A stretch of 57,156 bases of DNA, from the NCBI RefSeq assembly GCF_018524365.1, contig NZ_JAEKFT010000029.1, positions 1-57,156 on the forward strand, in the 5' to 3' direction. Below the pieces are notes generated by a model, which did not search any database, was not told where the DNA came from, and was given only the letters and a program-made list of their open reading frames with translations. The position numbers and the translations under genes were made by a program. Shown piece after piece: positions 27,782 to 38,065 of the stretch; the stretch's first letter is position 1, and the number at the start of each line of letters is the position of its first letter. Source of the DNA: Denitromonas iodatirespirans. Lineage in GTDB: Bacteria; Pseudomonadota; Gammaproteobacteria; Burkholderiales; Rhodocyclaceae.

Positions 27782-29803
27782 TCAGACCTTGAAGCGCGCC
27801 ACCTCGTCGCTCAGCGAGCGGGCCAGGGCTTCGAGCCGTTCGGCCGTACGCGCCGATGCCCGCACCGCCGCGCTGTTCTGCTCGCTCATCTGGGCGATCG
27901 CCTCGACGTTGCGGGCGATGTCGGTGCTGGTGGCGCTCTGCTCGCGCAAGGCGGCGGAGATGTCCTCGACCGCCACCACCACGTTGGCGGCGCCGGAGTT
28001 GATCTGTTCCATCGATTCGCCGGCGCGCTTGGTCAGCACCACCCCTTCCTGAACCCGCGACACCCCGCTTTCCATGGTGCCGACGGCGCGTTGCGTCCCG
28101 GTCTGGATGGCTTCGACCATGTTGGTGATTTCGCCGGTGGCCTTGGCGGTGCGCTCGGCCAGTTTGCGGACCTCGTCGGCGACCACGGCAAACCCGCGGC
28201 CGGATTCTCCGGCCCGCGCCGCTTCGATGGCGGCGTTCAGCGCCAGCAGATTGGTCTGCTCGGCGATTTCGCGAATGGCATTGACGATGGTGGAAATCTT
28301 GCCCGACTGCTCGCCCAGGTCGCGGATGACCGTGGCCACCTGATGCACCGACTCGGCGATGCGCTCCATCTCGACCACCGACTGGCGCACCACATCCCCG
28401 CCTTCCTGCGACAGGCGCCCGGAGTCGGAACTCTGGCTCGAGGCCACCTGGGCATGACGGTTGATCTCGTCGATGCTCACCGTCATCTGCTCGACCGCGG
28501 CGGCCATGCTTGCCGCCGCTTCGCTCTGGCGCTCGGAGCCGGTCGCCACCTGGTTGGAGCCCACGGCCATCTCGGCGGCCGCCGCGCGCAGGTCTTCCGC
28601 GCTGCGTTTGACCTGGGAGATGATCCCGGCGAGGCGCTGGGCCATGTCGTTGAACTGATGGGCCACGTCCGACAACTCGTCGCGTGCCGAAAACTCGACC
28701 CGGGTGGTGTAGTCGCCCTCGGCCATCTGCTTGGTCCCCGCCGTCAGCTCGTGCACCGATCCGACGATGGACAGATACATGCCGATCAACAGGTAGCCGG
28801 CGACAACGATGGCGATCAAGGACACCGCCATCTGAATGCCCAGCGTCCGGGTCAGCCGGCTGGCCCGATGCTCGAGCAGTTCGGTGGTGCGCGGCAGCAG
28901 CGTGCGCTCGCTGTGGCCGATCAGGCTGGAGATGGCCTGGGTGCCCACGGCGAAGAATTCCTCGGGCTTGGCGCTGAATTTCTGGTCGATGATCTGCTGC
29001 TGGGTCAGCTCCCGCAAGGCTTTGTAGGCCGCCGAGATCTCCTCCCCGGCCTGATTGAGCGGCCCCGACAGTTCCGGATTGTGGCCAGCCGCACGACGGA
29101 AGCTGTCTATCAGCTCGGCATGCGTCACCTCCAGCTGGCCCAGTTGGCGGACGATGGATTTCTCGTCATCGAGCGTCAGCACGCCACGCGCGATGACGCC
29201 GGTTCCCATGCCGCGCAGCCGCCCGAGCCGCTCGGACAACTCCGGCACGGACTTGATCAAGGCGCTGACCAGGTTGGCCGCATCCACGTCCGGATCGAAA
29301 GCCAGGCGCGAGTTCGAGCCGATGTCACCGATCAGCGACAGCATGTCTTCGATCATCTGGGTGTGCGCCTTGAAATTGGCTCCCCGTTCGTTGGGCGTGC
29401 CCGACTTGAGCGGTGCCCAACGCGTCTTGATGTCGCCCCAGGGGCGCTCGAGGCCGAAGTCGGCCCCCGGCCCGGCCAGCGCGGCGTCCATGGCGGCCAC
29501 CGCCTGATCGACCTTGCCGGCCAGTTCCGCAACCTTCGGCGCCAGACTCTGGTCGCCGCCGAGCAGGCCGGAGGTCATGCCCCGGTGCTGCTGCATCAGG
29601 GTGAGCGCCTTCAGGCTGCTGTCGAAGACCTGCAGACCGGACAGCTCGTGCGCCGTCATGTTGCGGGAGACCTGGGCCTCGGTATAGACCTGAAGCAGCA
29701 GGAAGCTCGAGGCGAGTGCCGCCACCCCACCGATCAACAGGAACTTGGTGGTGTAACGCAGGTGGTTCAGCAGACGTACAGCGGGAGCGAACAGGACTCG
29801 CAT
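27782..29803 (-). CDS. Methyl-accepting chemotaxis protein with nitrate/nitrite-sensing (NIT)-like sensor domain
   Basis: A 673-residue chemoreceptor. A membrane helix at about 20-42 is followed by a large periplasmic domain (about 45-315) that begins with helices like NIT domains ([15 protein letters not shown]). A second helix lies at about 318-345, then a HAMP domain ([16 protein letters not shown]). The signalling domain has the conserved hairpin [21 protein letters not shown]. It should relay ligand binding to CheA and CheW elsewhere. NIT domains are linked with nitrate and nitrite sensing, which would suit a denitrifier, but ligand residues were not verified. No che genes lie in the window. 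Confidence 0.88.
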   Translation of the reverse strand: MRVLFAPAVRLLNHLRYTTKFLLIGGVAALASSFLLLQVYTEAQVSRNMTAHELSGLQVFDSSLKALTLMQQHRGMTSGLLGGDQSLAPKVAELAGKVDQAVAAMDAALAGPGADFGLERPWGDIKTRWAPLKSGTPNERGANFKAHTQMIEDMLSLIGDIGSNSRLAFDPDVDAANLVSALIKSVPELSERLGRLRGMGTGVIARGVLTLDDEKSIVRQLGQLEVTHAELIDSFRRAAGHNPELSGPLNQAGEEISAAYKALRELTQQQIIDQKFSAKPEEFFAVGTQAISSLIGHSERTLLPRTTELLEHRASRLTRTLGIQMAVSLIAIVVAGYLLIGMYLSIVGSVHELTAGTKQMAEGDYTTRVEFSARDELSDVAHQFNDMAQRLAGIISQVKRSAEDLRAAAAEMAVGSNQVATGSERQSEAAASMAAAVEQMTVSIDEINRHAQVASSQSSDSGRLSQEGGDVVRQSVVEMERIAESVHQVATVIRDLGEQSGKISTIVNAIREIAEQTNLLALNAAIEAARAGESGRGFAVVADEVRKLAERTAKATGEITNMVEAIQTGTQRAVGTMESGVSRVQEGVVLTKRAGESMEQINSGAANVVVAVEDISAALREQSATSTDIARNVEAIAQMSEQNSAAVRASARTAERLEALARSLSDEVARFKV

Positions 29804-29964
29804 GACTGTCTCCGGACAGTGGTGAACATACGAGGGCTATTCACGTCACAATTCGGCCTGGCTTTAGCCAATCGGTTGCGATGCAGCATGCGCCGCATCA
29901 TCGACTATCACCAACGACCGAGAGGCGCACGCCCGGCGTTTGACATGCAAGCGCCCAATGGCGG

Positions 29965-29993
29965 CCCCGGCGGACGATCCCGGCCCGCCGGGG
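29965..29993 (-). terminator. Hairpin downstream of lolD
   Basis: CCCCGGCGG and CCGCCGGGG form a 9-bp stem around an 11-base loop, 15 bases beyond the lolD stop. No T-run follows on the minus strand. Confidence 0.4.
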
Positions 29994-30007
29994 GCATGAT
30001 ACGAAGG

Positions 30008-30688
30008 TCAGCCCAGACGTCCGTCGGACAGCGTCAGCACCCGCCCCACCCGCTCGGCCAGCGTCACGTCATGGGTCACGATGATGAAGCTGGTGCCCTC
30101 GGCGGCGTTGAGTTCGAGCATCAGGTCGAACACCGCACCGGCGGTCTTGCTGTCGAGGTTGCCGGTCGGCTCGTCGGCCAGCACGCAGGCCGGGCGCGTC
30201 ACCAGCGCACGGGCAATCGCGGCCCGCTGGCGCTCGCCGCCGGACAGCTCGCCCGGGGTGTGGTCCAGCCGGTGCCCCAGGCCCACCTTGTCGAGCATGG
30301 CCGCCGCCTGGGCGTCGGCCTCGGCGCGCGGCAGGCGCCGGATGTAGAGCGGCATGGCGACGTTTTCCAGCGCGGTGAATTCGGGCAGCAGGTGATGGAA
30401 CTGATACACGAAACCCAGTGCCCGATTGCGCAAGCGCCCGCGTGCGGCGTCCGACAGGCGCGAGACGTCCTCCCCGTTGATGCTCACCTGGCCGGCCGAC
30501 GGCGTATCGAGCCCGCCGAGCAGATGCAGCAAGGTGCTCTTGCCCGAGCCCGAGGCCCCGACGATCGCCACCCGCTCGCCGGGGGCCACGCTCAAGGCCA
30601 CCTCACGCAGCACCTGGACCGCATCGTTACCTTCGCGAAAACGCTTCGACAGCCCTTCGCAGGCCACCACCGACGTCGCCTTATTCAT
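30008..30688 (-). CDS. lolD: Lipoprotein-releasing ABC transporter ATPase LolD
   Basis: A 226-residue ABC ATPase. It has the Walker [15 protein letters not shown], the Q-loop [18 protein letters not shown], the [15 protein letters not shown] signature, Walker [12 protein letters not shown] and the H-switch IVTHD. LolD powers extraction of lipoproteins from the inner membrane for transfer to LolA. The [14 protein letters not shown] stretch is typical of LolD among MacB-like ATPases. It follows lolC with an 8-base overlap (30681-30688). Only one membrane-subunit gene is present, so LolC/E is probably a LolF-like homodimer or the partner lies elsewhere. Confidence 0.95.
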   Translation of the reverse strand: MNKATSVVACEGLSKRFREGNDAVQVLREVALSVAPGERVAIVGASGSGKSTLLHLLGGLDTPSAGQVSINGEDVSRLSDAARGRLRNRALGFVYQFHHLLPEFTALENVAMPLYIRRLPRAEADAQAAAMLDKVGLGHRLDHTPGELSGGERQRAAIARALVTRPACVLADEPTGNLDSKTAGAVFDLMLELNAAEGTSFIIVTHDVTLAERVGRVLTLSDGRLG

Positions 30689-31934
30689 AGCGCAGGGCCT
30701 CCGCCGGATTCACGCGCGAGGCACGCCAGCTCGGATACAGCGTGGCGATCAGCGTCAGCACGAAAGACACGGTGACGATGGTGATGACATCGGCCGGCAG
30801 CACCTTGGAGGGCATCTCGGTCACGTAGTAGATCTCCTTGTTCCACAAGGTGGTGCCGAGCAGGCGCTCGAGCGCCGGGATCACCACATCGAGATTGGTC
30901 GCCAGCGCGATACCGCCGGCCACACCGGCCACCAGGCCGACCACGCCGATGATGGCGCCCTGCAGGATGAAGATGCTCATGATCGAGCCCGGGCTGGCGC
31001 CCAGGGTGCGCAGGATGGCGATGTCGGCATATTTTTCCTGCACCGCCATCACCAGCGTGGACACGATGTTGAAGGCGGCCACGGCGACGATCAGGAACAG
31101 GATGATGGTCATCATCGTCTTCTCCAGCGCCACGGCGCGGAAGAAATTGGCATGGCTGCTGGTCCAGTCGGACAGCAAGGTACGCGCGTCGAACTGGTTG
31201 GCCAGCTCGCGGATCACGCGCGGCGCAGCGAACAAGTCGTCGAGCTTCAGGCGCACGCCGCTGACCCCGTCGCCCATGCGGTAGAGCACCTGCGCGTCGT
31301 TGAGGTGGATCAGCGCCAGACCGGCATCGAACTCGTACATGCCGGCCTCGAAAATCCCCACCACGGTGAATTGCTTGAGCCGCGGCAGCACGGCGGCCGG
31401 CGTCACCAGCCCCTGCGGGGCGATCAGCGTCACCTTGTCGCCGGCGCGTGCGCCCAGCGCGCGCGCCAGATCGATGCCGAGCACGATGCCGAAGCTGCCC
31501 GGCTGCAGCGCATCGAGCCGGCCGACGCGCAAGGTCTTGGCGAAATCGGCCACCTTCTCTTCTTCCGAGGGCAAGATGCCGCGCACCATCACGCCGCGCA
31601 CGTTCTGGTCGAAGGAGAGCATGCCCTGCGCCTGCACGAAGGGCGCCGTGCCCTGCACATCCGGGTGCCCGGCGGCGATCTGCGCGGCCTGCTGCCAGTT
31701 GTCCATGTCGCCCGAGGCCGCGGTGACCTGGGCATGCGAGGCAACGCCGAGGATGCGCGTGCGCAACTCTTCCTGGAAGCCGTTCATCACCGACAGCACG
31801 ACGATCAGCGCCGCCACGCCCAGCGCGGTGCCCAACATCGACACCAGGGAAATGAAGGAAATGAACCGGTTGCGCCCCTGCGCCCGCTTTTGCGAGCGGG
31901 TGTAGCGCAAACCGATGAGCGTTTCATATCGCAT
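30681..31934 (-). CDS. lolC: Lipoprotein-releasing system permease LolC/LolE
   Basis: A 417-residue FtsX/MacB-type permease. One helix near the N-terminus (about 23-50: [22 protein letters not shown]) precedes a large periplasmic domain (about 55-270), then three helices near 275-400. The opening [15 protein letters not shown] is typical of LolC/LolE. It works with LolD to hand mature lipoproteins to LolA in the periplasm. The gene overlaps lolD by 8 bases. The membrane subunits LolC and LolE are not separated by this sequence alone, so the symbol is a best guess. Confidence 0.93.
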   Translation of the reverse strand: MRYETLIGLRYTRSQKRAQGRNRFISFISLVSMLGTALGVAALIVVLSVMNGFQEELRTRILGVASHAQVTAASGDMDNWQQAAQIAAGHPDVQGTAPFVQAQGMLSFDQNVRGVMVRGILPSEEEKVADFAKTLRVGRLDALQPGSFGIVLGIDLARALGARAGDKVTLIAPQGLVTPAAVLPRLKQFTVVGIFEAGMYEFDAGLALIHLNDAQVLYRMGDGVSGVRLKLDDLFAAPRVIRELANQFDARTLLSDWTSSHANFFRAVALEKTMMTIILFLIVAVAAFNIVSTLVMAVQEKYADIAILRTLGASPGSIMSIFILQGAIIGVVGLVAGVAGGIALATNLDVVIPALERLLGTTLWNKEIYYVTEMPSKVLPADVITIVTVSFVLTLIATLYPSWRASRVNPAEALRYE

Positions 31935-32071
31935 CGGGCAATCGGCCTCGAATCAGCAAGGCCGCCATTGTGCCCAATGTCGGCCAACGATGCGATGAAA
32001 CGCGCAGGGCGGCGGGCCGAACGCCCTGGCCCTGCATGCTAAACTCGGCGCCTGCCATCGGGTCACCACTC

Positions 32072-33088
32072 ATGCACCTGCACCTCGTCACCCCCGGCCT
32101 GCTGTGGCCCAGCGCCCAGGCGCGCGGCTTCGCCAGCGGCCTCGACCTGCCCGCCCTGTCGCATATTCTCGGCCGCGCCCATCACGAGCGCCTGCCAGCC
32201 GGCACGCCCGAACAAACCTGGCGCCGCCTGTTCGGCATCGATGACACGATCGGCGACGCCCCGCTGCGCCGCCTGGGCGAGGCCGATGCGCTGCGTCGCG
32301 ACACGCCGCTGCTGTGCGCCGACCCGACCCATCTGCACTTCGCCAGCGAATACCTGCTGCTCACCGATGCCGGCGAACTGGCCATCGCACGCGAGGAAGC
32401 CGACGCGATGGTCGACACGCTGAACGCGGAGTTCGCAGACATCGGCCGTTTCGAAGCACCCGCGCCTGAGCGCTGGTATCTGCATCCGCACACACCGCCG
32501 ACAGCACACCTGTCGCCGCTGTCGGCGGTCACCAGCCGGCCGATCGTGCATTTTCTGCCCGCGGGCGGCGACGCCCTCGTCTGGCAGCGCACCATGAACG
32601 AAATCCAGGTGGTGCTGCACAACCACCCGCTCAACCAGGCGCGCGAAGCCCGCGGCCAGCGCCCGGTCAACAACGTCTGGTTCTGGGGCGCCGGACCGCA
32701 GCCCGCCGCACTGAGCGCGCCCCTCACCCAGATTGCCGCCGACTCGCCGCTGGTGCGCGGCATGGCCCGCGCCGGCGGGGTCGAACCGCTCGTGCCGGGG
32801 GCCTTCGAGCAACTGGCCTCTGCCGATGCGCTGGTGGAACTGTCCGCCGCCTACCATCCCAGCCTGTATCTGGATCTCGACCCCTGGCAGCAGGCCCTGC
32901 GCGCACTCGAACAGCACTGGTTCGCACCGGCACTCGCGGCGTTGAAGCGCGGCGCCCTGAAGACGCTGACACTGACGGTGCCCGACGAGCGCGGCGGTGT
33001 GCAACTGACGCTCGGCCTCAGCCAGCGCTGGCGCTTCTGGCGCGCGCCGCAATCCCTCGAAGCCTTCACCCTGAGCTGCCATCCATGA
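32072..33088 (+). CDS. RpfE-like protein (COG4255 family)
   Basis: A 338-residue protein without membrane helices. The opening MHLHLVTPGLLWP and the histidine-rich middle section (HNHPLNQAREARGQRPVNNVWFWGAG) resemble the Xanthomonas RpfE family, often described as a phosphoglycerate-mutase-like regulatory protein. It commonly precedes recJ, as here, and overlaps it by ATGA (33085-33088). Its biochemical role is not settled. I use ATG 32072; the frame extends upstream to 31970, but that would cut into the space shared with the divergent lolC. The gene symbol is withheld because function is uncertain. Confidence 0.72.
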   Translation: MHLHLVTPGLLWPSAQARGFASGLDLPALSHILGRAHHERLPAGTPEQTWRRLFGIDDTIGDAPLRRLGEADALRRDTPLLCADPTHLHFASEYLLLTDAGELAIAREEADAMVDTLNAEFADIGRFEAPAPERWYLHPHTPPTAHLSPLSAVTSRPIVHFLPAGGDALVWQRTMNEIQVVLHNHPLNQAREARGQRPVNNVWFWGAGPQPAALSAPLTQIAADSPLVRGMARAGGVEPLVPGAFEQLASADALVELSAAYHPSLYLDLDPWQQALRALEQHWFAPALAALKRGALKTLTLTVPDERGGVQLTLGLSQRWRFWRAPQSLEAFTLSCHP

Positions 33089-34776
33089 CACGCATCGTGC
33101 CTCGCCAGGCCAATCAGGCCACCGTCCGCCGGCTGGCCGAGGCCGGCCTCCACCCCACCCTCGCCCGCCTGTATGCCGCGCGTGGCATCGCATCGACTCG
33201 CGAACTCGACGACAGCCTCGCCACCTTGCTGCCGCCCACCCAGCTGCAGGGCGCCGCCGAGGCCGCCATCCTGCTCGCCGATGCCATCGAGGCCGGCGCG
33301 CGGATGCTGGTGGTGGCCGACTACGACTGCGACGGCGCCACCGCCTGCGCCGTGGCCGTGCGCGGGCTGCGCGCCATGGGCGCCGAGGTGGCCTACCTGG
33401 TGCCCAACCGCTTCGAATACGGCTATGGCCTGACGCCGGCCATCGTCCAGCTCGCCGCGCAGAGCGAGCCCGACCTCTTGATCACGGTGGACAACGGCAT
33501 CGCCAGCGTCGACGGCGTCGAAGAAGCCCGCTCGCTGGGCATCGCCACGCTGATCACCGACCATCACCTGCCGGGCGACACGCTGCCGGCCGCCGACGTG
33601 ATCGTCAATCCCAACCAGCCGGGCTGCGCCTTTCCCAGCAAGGCGCTGGCCGGTGTCGGCGTGATGTTCTACACGCTGCTGGCGCTGCGCGCCGAACTGC
33701 GCCAGCGCGGCGCCTTCGCCGACGGCAAGGGGCCCAACCTGGCCACTTTGCTCGATCTGGTCGCGCTCGGCACCGTGGCCGACGTGGTGCCGCTCGATCA
33801 CAACAACCGCGTCCTCGTCTCACAGGGGCTGGCGCGCATGCGTGCCGGGCAGATGTGCGCCGGCGTGCGTGCGCTGTTCAGCGCCGCCGGTCGCGACGCC
33901 AACCGCGCCAGCACCTTCGACATGGGCTTCGGCCTCGGGCCGCGCCTCAACGCCGCCGGCCGACTGGCCGACATGTCGCTGGGCATCGAATGCCTGATCA
34001 CCGACGACATGGCGCGTGCCATGAACATCGCCCAGGACCTCGACCGCCTCAATCGCGAGCGGCGCAGCATCGAAGCCGACATGCAGTCCGACGCCCTGCA
34101 GGCGCTCGACGGTTTCGACCCCGGCGAACGCGCCAGCATCGCGCTCTTCGAGCCGGCCTGGCACCAGGGCGTGATCGGCATCGTGGCCGGGCGCATCAAG
34201 GAGAAATTCCACCGCCCGGTGATTGCCTTCGCGCCGGGCGACGAGGGGCAGATCAAGGGCTCGGGCCGCTCGATTGCCGGGCTGCACCTGCGCGATGCGC
34301 TCGACCTGGTCAGCAAACAGATGCCGGACCTGATCCTCAAGTTCGGCGGGCATGCCATGGCCGCCGGCCTGACGCTGCGCGCGGAAGACTTCGAGCGCTT
34401 CGCCGCGACCTTCGACGCCGTGGTCAAGGCGCTTATCGACCCGGCCGATCTCACCCGCCGACTCGAAACCGACGGCCCGCTTGAGACCGGCTACATGACG
34501 CTGGACATGGCCCGCCGGCTGGAACATGCGATCTGGGGACAGGGTTTTCCGGCGCCGGTGTTCGACGACGTGTTCGAGGTCGAACGCCAGCGCCTGCTCA
34601 AGGACCGCCACCTCAAGCTCTCGCTGCGCAAGAGCGGCAGCCGTTTCGAAGCCATCTTCTTCAACCATGCCGAACCCGTGCCGGCCGAGATCCGCGCCGC
34701 CTACCGTCTGGCGGTGAATGAATACAATGGCGTAAGCTCCGTGCAGTTGATGCTTGAACACATCGAACCGGCCTGA
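33085..34776 (+). CDS. recJ: Single-stranded-DNA-specific exonuclease RecJ
   Basis: A 563-residue DHH-family exonuclease acting 5'-to-3' on single-stranded DNA in recombination and mismatch repair. DHH motifs are visible: VVADYDCDGATA (motif I), LLITVDNGIAS (II), LITDHHLPGDTL (III, DHH) and VALGTVADVVPL (IV). GGHAMAAGLTL is the DHHA1 motif. The C-terminal OB-fold closes the chain. All metal-binding residues seem present. It overlaps rpfE-like by 4 bases and is 15 bases before the ModE-like gene, so all three may be one transcript. Confidence 0.96.
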   Translation: MTRIVPRQANQATVRRLAEAGLHPTLARLYAARGIASTRELDDSLATLLPPTQLQGAAEAAILLADAIEAGARMLVVADYDCDGATACAVAVRGLRAMGAEVAYLVPNRFEYGYGLTPAIVQLAAQSEPDLLITVDNGIASVDGVEEARSLGIATLITDHHLPGDTLPAADVIVNPNQPGCAFPSKALAGVGVMFYTLLALRAELRQRGAFADGKGPNLATLLDLVALGTVADVVPLDHNNRVLVSQGLARMRAGQMCAGVRALFSAAGRDANRASTFDMGFGLGPRLNAAGRLADMSLGIECLITDDMARAMNIAQDLDRLNRERRSIEADMQSDALQALDGFDPGERASIALFEPAWHQGVIGIVAGRIKEKFHRPVIAFAPGDEGQIKGSGRSIAGLHLRDALDLVSKQMPDLILKFGGHAMAAGLTLRAEDFERFAATFDAVVKALIDPADLTRRLETDGPLETGYMTLDMARRLEHAIWGQGFPAPVFDDVFEVERQRLLKDRHLKLSLRKSGSRFEAIFFNHAEPVPAEIRAAYRLAVNEYNGVSSVQLMLEHIEPA

Positions 34777-34791
34777 GATCCCAACCCCGCC

Positions 34792-35169
34792 ATGACCGCC
34801 CGCCTGCGCTACCAAGTCCGCATCATGCTCGACGACAAGATCGCGCTCGGCCCGGGCAAGGCCTCGCTGCTCGAAGCCATCGGCCGGCACGGTTCGATCT
34901 CGGCGGCGGCACGGGAGATGGGCATGTCTTACACCCGCGCTTGGGCGCTGGTCGATGCCATGAACCGCTGCTTTCGCCAGCCACTGGTGCTGACCGTGAC
35001 CGGCGGAAAACGCGGCGGTGGTGCCGAGGTGTCGGAAGCGGGTTACGAGGTGCTGCGCCAGTATCGGGCCATGGAGGCGGCCGCCGACGGCGCGCTCGAG
35101 GGACTGTTCGACGCCATGCGCCCGAGCCTGCGCGACCGGCCGGATCTGCCGGAAGAGTCCTCGCGCTGA
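34792..35169 (+). CDS. ModE-like N-terminal HTH (LysR-type) regulator without molybdate-binding domain
   Basis: A 125-residue protein consisting of one winged helix-turn-helix domain. KASLLEAIGRHGSISAAAREMGMSY and RAWALVDAMNRCF match the ModE N-terminus, and GGKRGGGAEVSEAGY matches its wing. In full ModE the C-terminal Mop domains bind molybdate. These are absent, as in many short ModE homologues. No mod transporter genes are nearby. It may still control molybdenum or related genes in trans, perhaps with a separate Mop protein, but this is inference. It lies 15 bases after recJ and is likely co-transcribed. Confidence 0.82.
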   Translation: MTARLRYQVRIMLDDKIALGPGKASLLEAIGRHGSISAAAREMGMSYTRAWALVDAMNRCFRQPLVLTVTGGKRGGGAEVSEAGYEVLRQYRAMEAAADGALEGLFDAMRPSLRDRPDLPEESSR

Positions 35170-35186
35170 ACCGGCGCTGAGCGCGC

Positions 35187-35888
35187 CTACTCGATCTGGA
35201 TGCGCATCGTGCCCGGCTTGGTCTCCTGAGCGGGCTTGGCCGGCGCCTTGGCGGCCGCGGGCACCCGGCGGGCGATCAGTTCGGCGATATCGGTGTTGCC
35301 GTTTTCCAAAGCCCAGCTGTAGGCGGTGCGCTGCTGGTCGTTCACCAGCGTGGCATCGGCGCCGCGGTCGAGCAGCAGCCTGACGGTATCGATATGCCCG
35401 TTGCGGGCCGCGAACATCAAGGCCGTGGCCTGGTTGGGCGCGCGCTGATCGATCTGTGCGCCGCGATCGAGCAGCTTCCGGGCAATCTCTGTACGACCTT
35501 CGAAGGCCGCGTAGACCAGCGGCGTCCACCCATCGTGGTTGAGCGGTGCGCCGGCCGCCAGCAGGCGCTCGACGATCGGCTCATGCCCCTTGAGCACCGC
35601 CATCATCAGCGCACTGTCGCCGGCGGCATTGCGCCGGCTGCTGCGCGCACCGCCGCGCAGCAGCAGATCCACCACCGCGACTTGCCCCTCACGCGCGGCG
35701 AGCATCAGCAAGGTATTGCCGCTGGCGTCGACGGTGTCGGCTTCCAGCCCCTGACGGATCAGGCCGCTCAGCGTGTTGGTATCGCCCATCCGGGCGGCAT
35801 TGATGGCGTCGTCGTAGGCACCGGCCTGTGCTTGGCTAGCGGCGGTCAGAACAAGCGCCACGAGGGCGGCGCGTTTGATGAAAAGCAT
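35187..35888 (-). CDS. Exported ankyrin-repeat protein
   Basis: A 233-residue protein. Residues 1-22 form a signal peptide (MLFIKRAALVALVLTAASQAQA). Five or so ankyrin repeats follow, with typical units such as GNTLLMLAAREGQVAVVDLLL and DGWTPLVYAAFEGRTEIARKLL. The C-terminus is a basic Lys/Pro/Ala tail. Ankyrin repeats mediate protein binding, and this form is probably periplasmic. It follows tatD by 6 bases and is the last gene of the mltG-tmk-holB-pilZ-tatD cluster. A partner is unknown. Confidence 0.9.
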   Translation of the reverse strand: MLFIKRAALVALVLTAASQAQAGAYDDAINAARMGDTNTLSGLIRQGLEADTVDASGNTLLMLAAREGQVAVVDLLLRGGARSSRRNAAGDSALMMAVLKGHEPIVERLLAAGAPLNHDGWTPLVYAAFEGRTEIARKLLDRGAQIDQRAPNQATALMFAARNGHIDTVRLLLDRGADATLVNDQQRTAYSWALENGNTDIAELIARRVPAAAKAPAKPAQETKPGTMRIQIE

Positions 35889-35894
35889 GGGGCC

Positions 35895-36659
35895 TCACAC
35901 GATATCGAACAATGTCATGAAGTTGTCGGTCGTCTGCCGTGCAATGGTTTCGACCGGCACGCCGCGCAATTCGGCGATGTGCTCTGCGACATGTTTGACG
36001 AAGCCGGGTTCATTCTGTTTGCCGCGATGGGGCACCGGCGCGAGATACGGCGAGTCGGTTTCGATCAGCATCCGGTCCAGCGGCACGTAGCGCGCCACCT
36101 CCTTCAAGGCCTTGGCGTTCTTGAAGGTGACGATGCCGGAGAAGGAAATGTAGAACCCCATGTCGAGCGCCGCTTCGGCCACCTCGCGGGTTTCGGTAAA
36201 ACAATGCATCACCCCGCCAGGCACCGAGGCCTTCTCCTCGCGCATCAGGCGCAGGGTGTCGTCGGCCGAGTCGCGGGTGTGGATGATCAGCGGCTTGTTG
36301 CAGGCATGGGCGGCCTGGATGTGGGTGCGAAAGCGCACCCGTTGCCACTCGGGGCGGTCCTTGTGCCAGTAGTAGTCCAGCCCGGTCTCGCCGATGGCCA
36401 CCACGCGCGGATGGGCCGCCAGTGCCAGCAGGCGGTCGACATCGGGCTCTTCGCATTCCTGGTTGTCCGGATGCACACCGACCGAGGCATAGAGGTGCGG
36501 GTGCGCCTCGGCCAGTGCCAGCACGCGCGGAAAAGTCTCGAGCTTGACGCTGACGCACAGCGCCAGCGACACGGCGTTTTGCGCCATCAGGGCGAGGATC
36601 TCGTCCTGGCGTTCGGTCAGCTCGGGGAAATCGAGGTGGCAGTGAGAATCGACGAACAT
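35895..36659 (-). CDS. tatD: TatD-family metal-dependent hydrolase/DNase
   Basis: A 254-residue TIM-barrel hydrolase. The metal site starts MFVDSHCHLDFPE (HxH), with further ligands expected in IGETGLDYYW, in IHTRDSADD, in GVMHCFTE and in IETDSPYLAP. TatD enzymes process DNA 3' ends or repair oxidative lesions. This copy is in the position often seen after holB and pilZ in gamma- and betaproteobacteria. It lies 3 bases downstream of pilZ. E. coli paralogues YcfH and TatD both fit, so the symbol denotes the family. Confidence 0.92.
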   Translation of the reverse strand: MFVDSHCHLDFPELTERQDEILALMAQNAVSLALCVSVKLETFPRVLALAEAHPHLYASVGVHPDNQECEEPDVDRLLALAAHPRVVAIGETGLDYYWHKDRPEWQRVRFRTHIQAAHACNKPLIIHTRDSADDTLRLMREEKASVPGGVMHCFTETREVAEAALDMGFYISFSGIVTFKNAKALKEVARYVPLDRMLIETDSPYLAPVPHRGKQNEPGFVKHVAEHIAELRGVPVETIARQTTDNFMTLFDIV

Positions 36660-36662
36660 GGC

Positions 36663-37022
36663 TCAGAGGGTATGCGTCGGCCGGTTGGAACCCAGGTGGC
36701 CGGCCAGGATGGTTTCGATGCGCCCGCGCAGCAGCTTGCTGGCGTCGTCATCCGCGAAATGCACGCCGACGCCCTGGGTCTTGCCGCCCTGCACGCCGTG
36801 CGGCGTGATCCACACCACCTTGCCCGCCACCGCATGCTTGGCCGGGTCTTCCATCAATTGCAGGAGCATGAAGACTTCGTCGCCGAGCTTGTAGTCGCGG
36901 TTGGTGGGGATGAAGATGCCGCCGTTTTTCAGAAACGGCATGTAGGCGGCGTACAGCGCCGACTTGGAATTGATGTTCAGCGACATCACGCCCGGACGGG
37001 CGGCGGCAGCGGGTTTGTTCAT
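36663..37022 (-). CDS. pilZ: PilZ-domain protein, type IV pilus assembly
   Basis: A 119-residue protein equal in size to canonical PilZ of Pseudomonas and Neisseria. It reads GVMSLNINSKSALYAAYMPFLKNGGIFI, then VVWITPHGVQGGKTQGVGV. The N-terminal RxxxR c-di-GMP motif is not evident, as in orthologous PilZ proteins, which do not bind c-di-GMP. It is required for pilus assembly through FimX and PilB partners in other species. I start at ATG 37022, which overlaps the holB stop by 4 bases. No other pilus genes lie in this window. Confidence 0.9.
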   Translation of the reverse strand: MNKPAAAARPGVMSLNINSKSALYAAYMPFLKNGGIFIPTNRDYKLGDEVFMLLQLMEDPAKHAVAGKVVWITPHGVQGGKTQGVGVHFADDDASKLLRGRIETILAGHLGSNRPTHTL

Positions 37023-38065
37023 GAACGACCTCCGGGTCGGCTGACGGCACGCGCGTACCGCAGCAACATGTCTTCGATCAACAACCTGGGGTTCAACGGG
37101 TGCTTGACCACCCGGCGAATCTGCACCAGGGCATTGTAGCAGTCGAGCATGACGGCTTGATCGGCCCCGGCGGCACAGCGGTCGAACTGCGCCTGGCAGT
37201 CCGGAAAGTAGCGCGCCCGGGCGCCCAGCAGCGTGGCGCACAGATCCCACATCCAGCGCAGCATCCAGTCGGCCAGACGCGGCAGATCGAAGCCGGCGGC
37301 CACCGCCTCCTTGCTGCGCAGCCAGGCCTCCCAGTCGCCGGCGAGCATCAGCGGGTCCTTGCGCCCGATGCGGCCCAGATCGTCGACAAAGCGCTGACGC
37401 ATGGCGGCGCCGTCGCTGGCGGCCAGTTGGGCGGCGGCCAGCGGCATGCCGCCGGTCAGCGCCAGCAGGCCGGCGTCGGCGCCTTCGCTACTGTGCTGGA
37501 GCCAGTCCAGGGCCGCAGCGGCGTCCGGGCGAGCAAAATCCCATTGCTGGCAACGGCTGCGGATGGTCGGCAGCAAGCGGCGCGGCGCCGAGGAGACGAG
37601 GACGAACACGGTGTGCTCCGGCGGCTCTTCGAGCAGCTTGAGCAGGGCGTTGGCGGTGTTGCCGTTCATGGCCTCGGCCGGATCGATGATCACCACCCGC
37701 TCACCCGATTGGTGGCCGGTGACGGTCAGTTGCTCGCGCAACTGGCGCACCTGGTCGATGACGATCTGGCTGGACGGCTTGGCCTTGCTGGCAGGTGCGG
37801 GGTCGGCGGCCTCGGCCTGATCGGCTTCCGGCACCAGGCGGCGCAGGTCGGGATGATTGCCGGACAGGCGCAGGCGGCAACCCGCACAAACCCCGCAGGC
37901 CAGGCCGTCGGCGGCTGGCGTGGCGCACAGCAGATGGGCGGCATAGGCTTCGGCGAACACCCGCTTGCCCTGCCCCGGCAAGCCGGCCAGCAGGATGGCG
38001 TGGGCACGGCGGGCGCCGGTGGCGATCAAGCGGGCCCACAGGTCGCGATGCCAGGTGTGGATCAT
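37019..38065 (-). CDS. holB: DNA polymerase III delta-prime subunit
   Basis: A 348-residue AAA+ clamp-loader subunit. [19 protein letters not shown] is the degenerate P-loop typical of delta-prime. A zinc module follows with [15 protein letters not shown]. The switch region is [27 protein letters not shown] and the SRC-like motif is IRSRCQQW. It holds the clamp loader with delta and tau/gamma subunits for beta-clamp loading. It overlaps pilZ (4 bases) and tmk (4 bases), giving the common tmk-holB-pilZ-tatD order. Confidence 0.95.
   Translation of the reverse strand: MIHTWHRDLWARLIATGARRAHAILLAGLPGQGKRVFAEAYAAHLLCATPAADGLACGVCAGCRLRLSGNHPDLRRLVPEADQAEAADPAPASKAKPSSQIVIDQVRQLREQLTVTGHQSGERVVIIDPAEAMNGNTANALLKLLEEPPEHTVFVLVSSAPRRLLPTIRSRCQQWDFARPDAAAALDWLQHSSEGADAGLLALTGGMPLAAAQLAASDGAAMRQRFVDDLGRIGRKDPLMLAGDWEAWLRSKEAVAAGFDLPRLADWMLRWMWDLCATLLGARARYFPDCQAQFDRCAAGADQAVMLDCYNALVQIRRVVKHPLNPRLLIEDMLLRYARAVSRPGGRS

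Noticed and set aside
27767-30775. 1002-residue plus-strand open frame opposite the chemoreceptor and lolD
   Set aside because: Spans two real genes on the other strand and consists of His/Gly/Arg-rich sequence without motifs.
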